DNA of 11,234 bases from Pseudomonadota bacterium (GTDB lineage: Bacteria; Chloroflexota; Ktedonobacteria; Ktedonobacterales; JACDGC01), in the NCBI GenBank assembly GCA_021323815.1, contig JAJPKG010000438.1:1-11234 (forward strand), read 5' to 3'. The notes under the pieces were generated by a model. That model was not told the origin of the DNA, ran no database searches, and saw nothing but the letters and a program-made list of their open reading frames with translations. Below, piece by piece: positions 1-6,940 of the stretch. A program made the translations under genes and the position numbers. Position 1 is the first letter of the stretch. Each line of letters starts with the position of its first letter.

Positions 1-2130
1 CAGAACGAAACCGAACCCTCTTTCGCGGCGCGCCTGCCCATCCCCGTCACGCCGCTCATCGGGCGCGAGGATGATCTCGCCCTGGCCGAGCAAGCCATCT
101 CATCACAGGCGCGCGTGCTGACGTTGCTGGGGCCGGCGGGCGTCGGCAAAACGCGGCTGGCGGTGGCGCTGGGCGAGCGGCTGGCAGTGCGCTTGCCCGG
201 CGGCGTCTTTTTCGTGGATCTCGCGCAACTCACTGCCGCCGAGCAGGTGACGGGGGAGATCGCGCGGGCGATGGGGATTCAGGAAGAGCGCGGCGTCGCG
301 CTGGCAGATACCGTGGCGGCGCGTCTTGAGGGGCGCGATATCCTGCTCATCCTCGACAATTGCGAGCAGATCGCAGGCATCGGCGCTTTTGTGGCGGCGC
401 TGATGGCGCATCACCGGCTGCATCTGGTCATCACCAGCCGGATTGCGCTGAACGTCGCGGGCGAGCGCGTCATGCGCGTGTCCGGCCTGGCATATCCAGA
501 GATGCCACGCGCCTTCACGCCTGATGCCGCTGAGCGCTATGCCGCCGTGCAGTTGTTCGTCTCGCGCGCCCAGGCCGCCCAGCCGGAGTTTATCTTGTCG
601 CGCCCGCTGGCACCCTATGTCGCCCGCGTTTGCGCGGCACTTCAGGGCATTCCCCTGGCCATCGAACTCGCGGCGGCACAGGCGCGCGTGCTGAGCATGG
701 CCGACATCGCCCGCCAATTGACGCAGCGCCACGCGACGGATTTCCTGGGATGGCTCGCGCCGCGCAGTGACGGCATTCCCCGGCGGCAGCAATCGCTGGA
801 AGATGCCATTGCGTGGAGCTATCGCCTGCTGGATGCCCCCGCACAGGTGATGTTTCGCCGGCTCTGCGTCTTCGCCGGCACCTTCGATACCGAAGCGGTC
901 ATCACCGTCTGCGCCGCGCAAGGCGATTCAGCCGGCGATCCGCTGGATGCCGTGCTGCGCCTGGTTGATCATCAGCTTGTGCAGCCCGTGCCGCAGCGGG
1001 CGGCGGATGGCGCGCCGCGTTTCGTCATGCTGGACGCGATCCGCTCCTTTGGCGTGAAGCTGCTGCAACAGCGGCAAGAAATGGCGCTGCTGCAACGCCG
1101 CCACGCCGAATATTACGCCGCGCTCATCGGCAAACTCGAACAAAAATTCAGCGGCACGAATCAGGCTGAGGTGCTGGCGCGCATCACGGATGACTATGAC
1201 AACCTGATCGCCGCCATGCAATGGGCCAAAACCGCTGGCGATGCCGCGCTGGGATTACACCTCGTCGCGCCCCTGTGGTGGTATTGGGAAAAACGCCGGA
1301 CGCTCAGCGAGGGCCGCGAGTGGCTGGAAAGTATGCTGGCGCTCTGCCATGAGGGAACGGTTATCACGCCGCGCCTGCTTAGCCGGGTTTTGTATGGCGC
1401 GGCCATTCTCGCATCCATGCAAGGAGATCTGCTCGGCGCGCTGCGTTACGCGGAAGATTGTTTGGCAAACGCGCAGCGCGATGGGGAGGCGAACAAGGTA
1501 GCGCAGATTCAGACGTTGCTGGGGACGCTGTATCAGCTCGCGGGCGATCATGAAGCGGCGATCCACTATCTGCGCCGGAGTTTGCAGGGTTTGCGCGAGC
1601 AGGGCGAACGGCGGCAGATCAGTGCCGCGCTCAATAACCTGGGGACGCTGTTGATCGAGCAGGGGCAACTCGCCGAGGCGGCCCCATTGCTGGAAGAGGC
1701 GCTGGCGCTGAAACGCGAACAGGGCGACCAGCGCGGCGTGGCCGTGACGCTCATCAATCTCAGCGAGATTTTGAAGCAACAGGGCGAGTATGAACGCGCG
1801 CTGGCGGCGGCGCGGCAAGCCGGGGATGCCTTTGCGCGCATGGAAGACCACGCGGGCATGGCGATGGCACTGAATAACCAGGGCGAGATCGATCTGGCGC
1901 GCAACCGGCCTGCCGACGCGCTGGAACACGCACGGAAGAGCCTGGCGCTGTTTGAGCAGAGTGAGAACCGGCTGGGATGCGCGATGGCGTGGCGCACCAT
2001 CGGCGACATCTATGAGGCGATGGGCCAGCCTGAGCGAGCCACCCAGGCATGGCGCGCAAGCCTGGAACAGAGCGTTGCCGGCCCTCACGCGGAGTATTGC
2101 CGCCGCCGCCTGGAAACGCAACGGCCATGA
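1..2130 (+). CDS. STAND-type ATPase/TPR regulator, 5' partial
   Basis: The frame is open from the first base, so this is the C-terminal 709 residues of a longer protein. Visible residues 14-30 read as the entry to a nucleotide-binding domain (PVTPLIGREDD). A P-loop GPAGVGKT is at 44-51, a Walker B strand ILLILD at 114-119, an ITSR sensor motif at 144-147 and a GIPLA motif at 216-220. A winged-helix-like segment starts near LEDAIAWSY (266-274). From about residue 460 to the end the protein is helical with TPR-like units such as ALNNLGTLLIEQGQLAEA. This order is that of AfsR/LuxR-like STAND ATPases, which couple ATP-dependent switching to a protein-binding TPR scaffold, usually in transcriptional control. 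The output domain (a DNA-binding, kinase or cyclase domain are common choices) lies outside the window, so the exact class is unknown. The GTG at 115 lies inside the nucleotide-binding domain and is not the start. The stop is TGA at 2128. Confidence 0.9.
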   Translation, partial: QNETEPSFAARLPIPVTPLIGREDDLALAEQAISSQARVLTLLGPAGVGKTRLAVALGERLAVRLPGGVFFVDLAQLTAAEQVTGEIARAMGIQEERGVALADTVAARLEGRDILLILDNCEQIAGIGAFVAALMAHHRLHLVITSRIALNVAGERVMRVSGLAYPEMPRAFTPDAAERYAAVQLFVSRAQAAQPEFILSRPLAPYVARVCAALQGIPLAIELAAAQARVLSMADIARQLTQRHATDFLGWLAPRSDGIPRRQQSLEDAIAWSYRLLDAPAQVMFRRLCVFAGTFDTEAVITVCAAQGDSAGDPLDAVLRLVDHQLVQPVPQRAADGAPRFVMLDAIRSFGVKLLQQRQEMALLQRRHAEYYAALIGKLEQKFSGTNQAEVLARITDDYDNLIAAMQWAKTAGDAALGLHLVAPLWWYWEKRRTLSEGREWLESMLALCHEGTVITPRLLSRVLYGAAILASMQGDLLGALRYAEDCLANAQRDGEANKVAQIQTLLGTLYQLAGDHEAAIHYLRRSLQGLREQGERRQISAALNNLGTLLIEQGQLAEAAPLLEEALALKREQGDQRGVAVTLINLSEILKQQGEYERALAAARQAGDAFARMEDHAGMAMALNNQGEIDLARNRPADALEHARKSLALFEQSENRLGCAMAWRTIGDIYEAMGQPERATQAWRASLEQSVAGPHAEYCRRRLETQRP

Positions 2131-2138
2131 AAGAGTAA

Positions 2139-2166
2139 CCCAGGCGGAACACTGGGCTTTCGGCCC
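2139..2166 (+). terminator. Possible weak terminator hairpins after the ATPase gene
   Basis: Two overlapping, mutually exclusive hairpins lie just after the stop. One is CCCAG, an 8-nt loop, then CTGGG (2139-2156), followed by CTTTC. The other is GGGC-TTTCG-GCCC (2154-2166). Neither has a real T tract, so termination activity is doubtful. Confidence 0.3.
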
Positions 2167-2187
2167 GTCATCAAGCGCCGTTGGCCC

Positions 2188-2216
2188 TTGCAGTCGGGCG
2201 CGTCACGTGCTACACT
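2188..2216 (+). promoter_or_regulatory. Promoter of infC with extended -10
   Basis: TTGCAG at 2188-2193 is 17 nt upstream of TACACT at 2211-2216. The -10 is preceded by TGC (2208-2210), giving an extended -10 (TGnTACACT). The predicted transcript start is near 2222-2224. That would place the in-frame GTG at 2222 at the transcript end and supports a downstream translation start for infC. Confidence 0.6.
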
Positions 2217-2222
2217 GAAACG

Positions 2223-2242
2223 TGTATGCCGTGTGGCATATA
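2223..2242 (+). promoter_or_regulatory. Hairpin at the 5' end of the infC leader
   Basis: TATGCC (2225-2230) and GGCATA (2235-2240) pair perfectly around a GTGT loop. A G-T wobble and a T-A pair extend the stem to 8 bp. It would sit at the very 5' end of the predicted infC mRNA, about 25 nt before the Shine-Dalgarno. It could protect the mRNA or act in control; no known ribosomal leader class was recognised. Confidence 0.55.
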
Positions 2243-2266
2243 ACGACCCACTGTACCCAATCACAC

Positions 2267-2275
2267 AGAGGAGGA
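2267..2275 (+). promoter_or_regulatory. Strong ribosome binding site deciding the infC start
   Basis: AGAGGAGGA is an almost complete anti-16S match. Six bases separate it from the ATC at 2282. No ATG, GTG or TTG lies in frame within normal spacing, so it points to a non-canonical start codon. Confidence 0.75.
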
Positions 2276-2281
2276 CTGCTT

Positions 2282-2899
2282 ATCAATAGGGACTCACGAG
2301 GGCACGATAATCGTCCTCGGGAAACACGCATCAATGAGCGCATTCGCGCCCGCGAAGTGCGCGTCATCGACGAAAACGGCGAGCAGATCGGCATCATGGC
2401 CCCGCTGCGCGCGTTGGATCTCGCCCGCGAGCGGAACCTGGATCTGGTGGAGATTTCGCCCCAGGCCGTTCCCCCCGTCTGCAAGATCATGGATTATGGC
2501 CGGTTCAAATATGAAACCGCCAAACGGGAGAGCGAAGCGCGCAAGCGCCAAAAGGTCTCCGAAGTCAAAGAGATCCGCCTGCATGCGCATACGGATGCCC
2601 ACGACATCGCTGTTCGCGTCAAGAAGATTTTGCAATTCTTGGCGGAAGGCGACAAGGTGAAAGTGAGCATTCAGTTCAAAGGCCGTGAGATCTTTCACCC
2701 CGAACTGGGCCGGCAAATGCTGGAAAGCATGGTGGCGCAGTTGAAAGGTGCCGCCATTGTCGAGCGCCCCCCCGCGCTGGAAGGCCGCAACATGTGGATG
2801 ATGCTCACCCGCGCGCCAGGGTGGGATCCCAAAAAAGCCGCCGAAGCAGAAGCCGCAAAGTCGGCTGCTGAAGAAGCCGGCGAGGGTGCGCAAGCATAG
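2282..2899 (+). CDS. infC: Translation initiation factor IF-3
   Basis: IF-3 binds the 30S subunit, prevents premature 50S joining and checks the start codon and initiator tRNA. The 205-residue product has the N-domain opening RINERIRAREVRVI (16-29) and the family signature KIMDYGRFKYETAK (68-81). It also has the linker with KEIRL, and the C-domain with GDKVKVSIQFKGREI (123-137) and HPELG. The Ala/Glu-rich tail after residue 183 extends beyond the usual end of the family. The start is put at ATC 2282, six bases after a strong Shine-Dalgarno; the in-frame GTGs at 2222 and 2231 lie at or next to the predicted transcript end and have no ribosome binding site. The next in-frame canonical codon, near 2357, is inside the conserved core. 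Poor start codons (AUU in E. coli) let IF-3 repress its own translation, so the same control is inferred here. rpmI and rplT do not follow. Confidence 0.95.
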   Translation: MNRDSRGHDNRPRETRINERIRAREVRVIDENGEQIGIMAPLRALDLARERNLDLVEISPQAVPPVCKIMDYGRFKYETAKRESEARKRQKVSEVKEIRLHAHTDAHDIAVRVKKILQFLAEGDKVKVSIQFKGREIFHPELGRQMLESMVAQLKGAAIVERPPALEGRNMWMMLTRAPGWDPKKAAEAEAAKSAAEEAGEGAQA

Positions 2900-2910
2900 C
2901 GCCCAGACAT

Positions 2911-2959
2911 GGGCTGCGACCGCCGCGCGCTGTTTTGCCCTGCCGCAGCCCCTCTTTTT
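2911..2959 (+). terminator. Likely intrinsic terminator of infC
   Basis: GGGCTGCG (2911-2918) and CGCAGCCC (2944-2951) form a perfect 8-bp stem with a 25-nt loop, followed by CTC and TTTTT (2955-2959). The loop is long but GC-rich and can fold further. It sits 12 nt after the infC stop and suggests a monocistronic transcript. Confidence 0.6.
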
Positions 2960-2994
2960 CCTGCATTTTCCCTTTCCCCCATTCTGGTGAACAC

Positions 2995-3023
2995 TTGACG
3001 TTCCACATGCTTGTTGCTATCTT
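2995..3023 (+). promoter_or_regulatory. Sigma-70-type promoter of the two-domain secreted protein gene
   Basis: TTGACG (2995-3000) and TATCTT (3018-3023) are separated by exactly 17 nt. The predicted start near 3030 leaves a leader of about 28 nt containing the Shine-Dalgarno AGAGGAGAG (3044-3052) before the GTG at 3058. Confidence 0.65.
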
Positions 3024-3057
3024 GTCATAAGAAACCAAGCATCAGAGGAGAGTTTAG

Positions 3058-4560
3058 GTGCCCCCAGCAGAGGAGCCAGCCGATCAAGCAACACCGGCAC
3101 CTGTGGATGAAATGCCGGCCCCGGCCAGGGAAAACAGGAAGCGTCTGCGCGGCATGATTATCCTCTTTCAACTGGTCGTGGTACTTGGCTATATCTCCCT
3201 CGCTGCCTTTCCGCTGCGCTCGGCTTCCAGTGCCCAGGCACGCGAACCCTCTGTGTATTCCGTGCCAGCCACTGCGAGCTATAGCGCGCTGGTTCCCGGC
3301 CCATGCAAACATTCCGCTGCGCTGTGGGCCGCTGGCGGCAGCGCCGACCGTTATGTGTGCCAGGGGCGCGATCTGCTGTTGCAGCAGCGCTCATCCCGCT
3401 ATTTCGCCACCATGCGGCTGATCTTCGATCCGTCAGGGAGCGATATGGTGCCGGCCTATCGCGTGATGGCACACGCGCGCATCATCGACCACAACGGCAC
3501 GTCGTGCGTGGGGCTGAGCGCACACAACACCGGCCCTGACAGCGGCGAACAGATCTTTTGGGCCTGCGCGCTCGGCGTCTGGTTTGTGGAACGCCTGGCA
3601 CCGGATGGCAGCTTTGATCGCACCCTCGCGGATGGCGTTTTGCCCCGCCCCTCACCGGATTTGGCGTTGCAAGTGGACGTGCTGGGTGCGGTGATGCGCT
3701 TCACCATCAACGGCACGCTGGTGGGAACGGTGATCGACCCAACCTATCACGCCACCAGCGCCATCGCGCTGAATCTCGCCGGCACCTGGCCGGTTCGCCA
3801 AACGCCGGCAGCGGCATTTTCGCAGTTCAGGTACGCGCCGCTTGCCGTCTCGACGCAAGCGCTGCAAGGCACACTCGTTTCGGCGCAGGCGCAACAGCAA
3901 CGCGAGATGGATGAGAGCTATGCTGCCGCCGTGCCGGGCTATGGCTGCGATGCGCATGGTCGCGCCTGGTGGTCGCCCGCAGCGTATGGCAACGGCACCT
4001 TCGCCGCGTTCACCTGCCACAAACACGCTTTTGAGATGCAGCGGTTCAGCGGAGCGCCGTCGCTGACGGAGGAAACCTTTTTCTGGCATAATGGTTTGTT
4101 TCCGTCCAATTATCGCACCAGCGTCACGCTCGACCTGCGCCACAGTCATGGTGGCTGTGCCGGCTTGCTCACCCGTGCCCGCGACGCGCAAGGCTATGGG
4201 TATCTGATCTGCCAAAACGGCGCGTGGAGCATCATGTATTACGCGCCGGGCGACGGCTATCCCCTGACGTTGGCGAGCGGCATGGTCTCGCCGCGCCCGA
4301 CCTATCATCTGGTGGTGACGGATTTCGGCGACACGCACACGGTGATGATCAACGGCAGGGTGGTGGCGACTCAACGAAACGGCGATTTCACCGACACCGA
4401 ATATCTGGCGCTGCTGCTGCAAGGCGCGCATGATGGCGCTTCAGATGCCCTGTTCAGCGATTTCAGCTTCACCCCTTGGAATGCGCCGGGGCCATCGTCC
4501 CGGCGCGTCGCGGGACTGCGCGCGTTTCCGCTTTCGCGCGCCCTTTCCCTGCGAAGATGA
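3058..4560 (+). CDS. Secreted or membrane-anchored protein with two tandem Cys4 lectin-like domains
   Basis: The function is not recognised. The 500-residue product starts at a GTG six bases after AGAGGAGAG. Residues 1-31 are hydrophilic and end in a basic patch (RENRKRLRG). Residues 33-53 form one hydrophobic segment. AQA at 59-61 could be a signal peptidase site, so the protein is either cleaved and secreted or anchored with its bulk outside. Two related domains follow, at about 75-262 and 288-474. Each has cysteines in the same order (83, 101, 150, 170 and 297, 320, 367, 385), a C-x-G-L segment, a 'G-x-W ... ADG/ASG' segment and a strand with T-I-N-G-T or M-I-N-G-R. The beta-rich pattern resembles concanavalin-A-like (LamG/DUF1080-type) sandwiches, but this is a fold guess. 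There are exactly eight cysteines, fitting two disulfides per domain outside the cell. Carbohydrate or surface binding is inference only. Confidence 0.85.
   Translation: MPPAEEPADQATPAPVDEMPAPARENRKRLRGMIILFQLVVVLGYISLAAFPLRSASSAQAREPSVYSVPATASYSALVPGPCKHSAALWAAGGSADRYVCQGRDLLLQQRSSRYFATMRLIFDPSGSDMVPAYRVMAHARIIDHNGTSCVGLSAHNTGPDSGEQIFWACALGVWFVERLAPDGSFDRTLADGVLPRPSPDLALQVDVLGAVMRFTINGTLVGTVIDPTYHATSAIALNLAGTWPVRQTPAAAFSQFRYAPLAVSTQALQGTLVSAQAQQQREMDESYAAAVPGYGCDAHGRAWWSPAAYGNGTFAAFTCHKHAFEMQRFSGAPSLTEETFFWHNGLFPSNYRTSVTLDLRHSHGGCAGLLTRARDAQGYGYLICQNGAWSIMYYAPGDGYPLTLASGMVSPRPTYHLVVTDFGDTHTVMINGRVVATQRNGDFTDTEYLALLLQGAHDGASDALFSDFSFTPWNAPGPSSRRVAGLRAFPLSRALSLRR
3280..3843 (+). repeat. First copy of the internal domain duplication
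   Basis: This encodes residues 75-262 of the two-domain protein. It aligns by eye with 3919-4479: four cysteines at spacings of 18, 49 and 20 residues (23, 47 and 18 in the other copy), plus the shared CxGL and ING motifs. Divergence is high, so the duplication is old and shows mainly at protein level. Confidence 0.7.
3919..4479 (+). repeat. Second copy of the internal domain duplication
   Basis: This encodes residues 288-474, the partner of 3280-3843. It begins at a YAAAVPGYGC segment matching YSALVPGPC of copy one. The linker between the copies (263-287) is Gln/Ala-rich. Confidence 0.7.
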
Positions 4561-4575
4561 GCGCATTTTAGGGGG

Positions 4576-4589
4576 CAAGGCATGCCTTG
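4576..4589. other. Perfect 14-bp palindrome
   Basis: CAAGGCATGCCTTG reads the same on both strands. It lies 15 bases after the upstream stop and about 85 bases before the acetyltransferase promoter. Outer bases G-T, G-C and G-C extend the symmetry. With no loop and no T tract it looks more like a protein-binding dyad than a terminator. A second, weaker inverted repeat (ATGCC ... GGCAT, 4598-4616) follows. The rest of the 4561-4674 gap shows nothing clear. Confidence 0.4.
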
Positions 4590-4674
4590 TCCGTCCCATG
4601 CCGGCTTGCCAGGCATCGCTTGTTGTGTTGCCTGCGGCTGCTCCGTCATCCCCTGGCGTCATCCGTCAGTCCCC

Positions 4675-4715
4675 TTGACAAAACCGTGTTCATAGCATTA
4701 TGGTCATCATATAAT
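4675..4715 (+). promoter_or_regulatory. Promoter region of the GNAT gene
   Basis: A consensus TTGACA (4675-4680) is followed after 18 nt by TATGGT (4699-4704). A perfect TATAAT is at 4710-4715, but 29 nt from that -35; its own -35 at normal spacing (TGTTCA, 4687-4692) is poor. One or both may be used. Either choice puts the transcript start close to or after the ATG at 4714. Confidence 0.55.
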
Positions 4716-4773
4716 GATTGGCGACCCAGCGACGGAACGTCATGCAGCGGCAAAGCTGCGTTGGAGGGCCAGC

Positions 4774-5316
4774 ATGCACATACAGACGGATATCTCGGAT
4801 GTGTTTCACGAGGTGCGCTGGCGCGAGGCACGCGCGACGGATGCCCCCGCCCTGCGCGCGATGTTTTATCGCCTCTCGCGCGAGTCCATCTATAACTGGC
4901 TGTGCATCGGCGCGCCGCATGCTCCCCAGTTCGCGGAGCGCCTCGCGTTTTACGCGCTGGGGGATGGCACATCGCAGTCTGCCGTCGCCGCTTTCGCGCA
5001 CGATACCATCATCGGCATCGCCTGCTTTGTTCGCAGCGATTGCCAGGCTGATATCGCTGCTGTCGTTGAGGATACCTGGCAGGGGCGCACGGTCGGCAAG
5101 CGCATGTTGCATCACCTGGCGGAGCTGGCACGCGGGCGCGGCGTCACCACCTTCACTGCTGATGTGATGGCGCAGAACCAACGCGCCGTGCGCCTGCTGA
5201 ATGCGGTTTTCACCCAGATCGATGGCACGTGGAGCTATGGCTCCGGGCATCTCATCATGCCGCTAGTCTCGCTGCGCCCCAATTTGCCGCGCCTGCTGCC
5301 GTCTTGCCGCATGTGA
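4774..5316 (+). CDS. GNAT-family N-acetyltransferase
   Basis: GNAT enzymes transfer an acetyl group from acetyl-CoA to an amine on a small molecule or protein; the substrate here is unknown. The 180-residue product has an N-terminal beta-alpha opening (VRWREARATDAPALRAMF), a central strand pair around TIIGIACFV, and the acetyl-CoA loop VVEDTWQGRTVGKRML, with the Q-G-R-T-V-G-K turn at motif A. The motif B region ADVMAQNQRAVRLLN follows. The style resembles the GNAT domains attached to ADP-forming acyl-CoA synthetases (protein acetyltransferases), but it stands alone here. The start at 4774 is chosen because GGAGGG lies five bases upstream (4763-4768). The longer frame from 4714 would start inside the TATAAT element. 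It is transcribed towards the convergent gene at 5413-6714. The 5317-5412 gap has only weak hairpins and no clear terminator. Confidence 0.85.
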   Translation: MHIQTDISDVFHEVRWREARATDAPALRAMFYRLSRESIYNWLCIGAPHAPQFAERLAFYALGDGTSQSAVAAFAHDTIIGIACFVRSDCQADIAAVVEDTWQGRTVGKRMLHHLAELARGRGVTTFTADVMAQNQRAVRLLNAVFTQIDGTWSYGSGHLIMPLVSLRPNLPRLLPSCRM

Positions 5317-5412
5317 GCTATATCATGCTCTGGAATTGCAGCGATCCCAGCTTTTGCCAGGAGCCTTTCGGCAGCAGATGATCCAGATAATGGACACGCC
5401 CTCAACCGCTGG

Positions 5413-6714
5413 CTAGAGCAAGAAGCTCTCTTCAGCTTCGGGGAAGGTGCGCGCAATCTCGGTTAGTTCTTCCAGGATGGGAGTCACCGTGACGGCGGCG
5501 GGGAGGGTGGCGTTTGGCGTGCCGCCATCCAACGCGCTGATGAGCTTGAGCGCGATGCTGCTGGCGCGCTCGCTCACCACCTCGGCGGCGGGCAGACCTG
5601 GCGCGACGGCAACGAGATCGCGCGCCCATTGCACCATCTGGCGCTGCAAATAGACGTTGGGGCTGGATTGCTCGTTGGCCGGCCATTCCTGCATCTTGCG
5701 CCAGCCCATATCCAACCGCTTCACGAGCAGCTTGAAGAGCATCATCGCCTGCTCCGGCGACTGCTTCTCCGTCTCATGCCGGTTGGCAGCGATGGCGACC
5801 ATCCCCTGCGTGAGCTGGTCCTGGGTCATATTCACCGTTTCCATCGTGCCCGCGACCACTTTGGTGATATCTTCCAGCGAGTTCACCACGTGCTTCTGCG
5901 TCGAATTGGCGGCGGCGACGGTGGTCTCGAAGGTGCGTGCCATGTCGCCCAGCTGATTGACAATCTGGCTGTGCGACTGTTGCAGCAGGCGCAGCGTGCC
6001 TTCCAGTGAGAGGTTGATCTGGTCCAGTTTGGCGATCATCTGCTGCCCCTGCTGCAATGCCAGCGATTCCATGCCCGCCAGGCTATTGAAATCCAGGATG
6101 TCGGTGCCCTGGAACTGCACATCGTCATTCGCGCCGCGATAGCGCACCGTTACCTGATAGCGCGACTGGCGCGCCGGATGAGCATACACGGCGGGATACG
6201 TGCCCAGGACGCAGACGAGCCGCTGGCGCGGGGCCAGCGTCGGCGTGGTGCCGGTGACGAAATGCGCCCACTCGCGCCCGTTGATCAACGCCTGATCCGG
6301 CAGCGGCTGCCATTCCAGCGCGATCTGCCGGGCGACGACCTGGCCCAGATTTTCCATCACCAGGTGCACGATTTGATCATGCACTTCCAGTGACAGCACC
6401 ACGTAAGGCACCGCCTGGGTTTCGCGTGTGGCGCGCATCTCGGTCAGGATGTTTTGCGATAGTTCCAATGCCTGCACGGTCAGCTGAGAGATCGCCTGGG
6501 TGGAAGCAGTCAGTTCCTGTTGCGCTTTGATCACCGCGCCGGTCTTGCGTCCGAGCAAGAGCAGATAGGTGAAGCCGATGGCGACGACGATGACGAGGGT
6601 GAGTTGCAGATTGATCTGGTTGAGCAATAGCAGCGCCAGCGAGGCGATGAGCGCCAGCCCCAGCAGCCAGCGAATCCAGAGGTCTTGAGCGAGTTTGGCG
6701 AGTTGTTTGGTCAC
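5413..6714 (-). CDS. Membrane-hairpin protein with beta domain and long coiled coils, function unknown
   Basis: I do not recognise a named family. The 433-residue product starts at a GTG (6714-6712), the only start codon in frame before an upstream stop, with a weak GGGACGGA region before it. Residues 15-32 and 37-55 are two hydrophobic helices joined by a short loop, making a membrane hairpin. Residues 58-98 are helical and Gln/Thr/Ser-rich. Residues 100-207 look like a beta sandwich (PYVVLSLEVHDQIVHLVMENLGQ and a strand pair near YQVTVRYRG), of the kind seen in bacterial sensor-like membrane proteins. Residues 212-312 are long amphipathic helices with a coiled-coil look, somewhat like chemoreceptor signalling helices but without their conserved hairpin tip. 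Residues 322-425 are a further helical region. Both termini and the soluble part should be cytoplasmic. A scaffold or sensor role is possible but unproven. Confidence 0.8.
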   Translation of the reverse strand: MTKQLAKLAQDLWIRWLLGLALIASLALLLLNQINLQLTLVIVVAIGFTYLLLLGRKTGAVIKAQQELTASTQAISQLTVQALELSQNILTEMRATRETQAVPYVVLSLEVHDQIVHLVMENLGQVVARQIALEWQPLPDQALINGREWAHFVTGTTPTLAPRQRLVCVLGTYPAVYAHPARQSRYQVTVRYRGANDDVQFQGTDILDFNSLAGMESLALQQGQQMIAKLDQINLSLEGTLRLLQQSHSQIVNQLGDMARTFETTVAAANSTQKHVVNSLEDITKVVAGTMETVNMTQDQLTQGMVAIAANRHETEKQSPEQAMMLFKLLVKRLDMGWRKMQEWPANEQSSPNVYLQRQMVQWARDLVAVAPGLPAAEVVSERASSIALKLISALDGGTPNATLPAAVTVTPILEELTEIARTFPEAEESFLL

Positions 6715-6750
6715 GGCATTCCGTCCCGTTTCGTGAAGATGACATCCATG

Positions 6751-6779
6751 AGCTTAGGGAAATTGCCATGCCTTGTCAA
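6751..6779 (-). promoter_or_regulatory. Promoter of the coiled-coil membrane protein gene
   Basis: On the minus strand TTGACA (6779-6774) is followed after 17 nt by TAAGCT (6756-6751). The -35 is consensus and the -10 matches at three of six positions. The predicted start near 6745 gives a leader of about 30 nt before the GTG at 6714. Confidence 0.55.
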
Positions 6780-6940
6780 CTCATCTAGGAATCCTGTAGG
6801 AGAATGTTTCCTGTCGAGCTTCCTTCCCCCACGCCTTTTTCATGCCATATCGAGCACGCGAGCGCGGCGCAGTCGCCCCGGCATGAAGCGCTGAGCAACG
6901 CGTCATCGCTCTGAGTCTCCATAGCCCGCCTCACCCGCAG
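6780..6940. other. Gap without a supported gene
   Basis: This is the middle of the 6715-7023 gap. Short frames cross it but none has a ribosome binding site or a recognisable product. Apart from the flanking promoter and terminator I see only short chance repeats (TCCTGT twice). Confidence 0.5.

Noticed and set aside
103..921. Open frame of 272 codons antisense to the ATPase gene
   Set aside because: The opposite strand carries intact Walker and STAND motifs. This translation has composition typical of a shadow frame.
1255..2121. Open frame of 288 codons antisense to the TPR region
   Set aside because: Its length comes from the GC-rich TPR coding sequence on the other strand; there is no ribosome binding site or family motif.
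2222..2281. GTG starts at 2222 and 2231 extending IF-3 by 17-20 residues
   Set aside because: They fall at or next to the predicted transcript start and inside the leader hairpin, have no ribosome binding site, and add residues (including the translated Shine-Dalgarno) unlike IF-3.
3652..4431. Open frame of 259 codons antisense to the two-domain Cys4 protein gene
   Set aside because: The plus-strand gene has a promoter, a ribosome binding site and an internal domain repeat. The antisense product is Arg-rich and featureless.
4582..6778. Shared 11-mer CATGCCTTGTC at 4582-4592 and in the promoter region at 6768-6778
   Set aside because: An 11-base match is expected by chance several times in a window of this size, and the surrounding bases differ.
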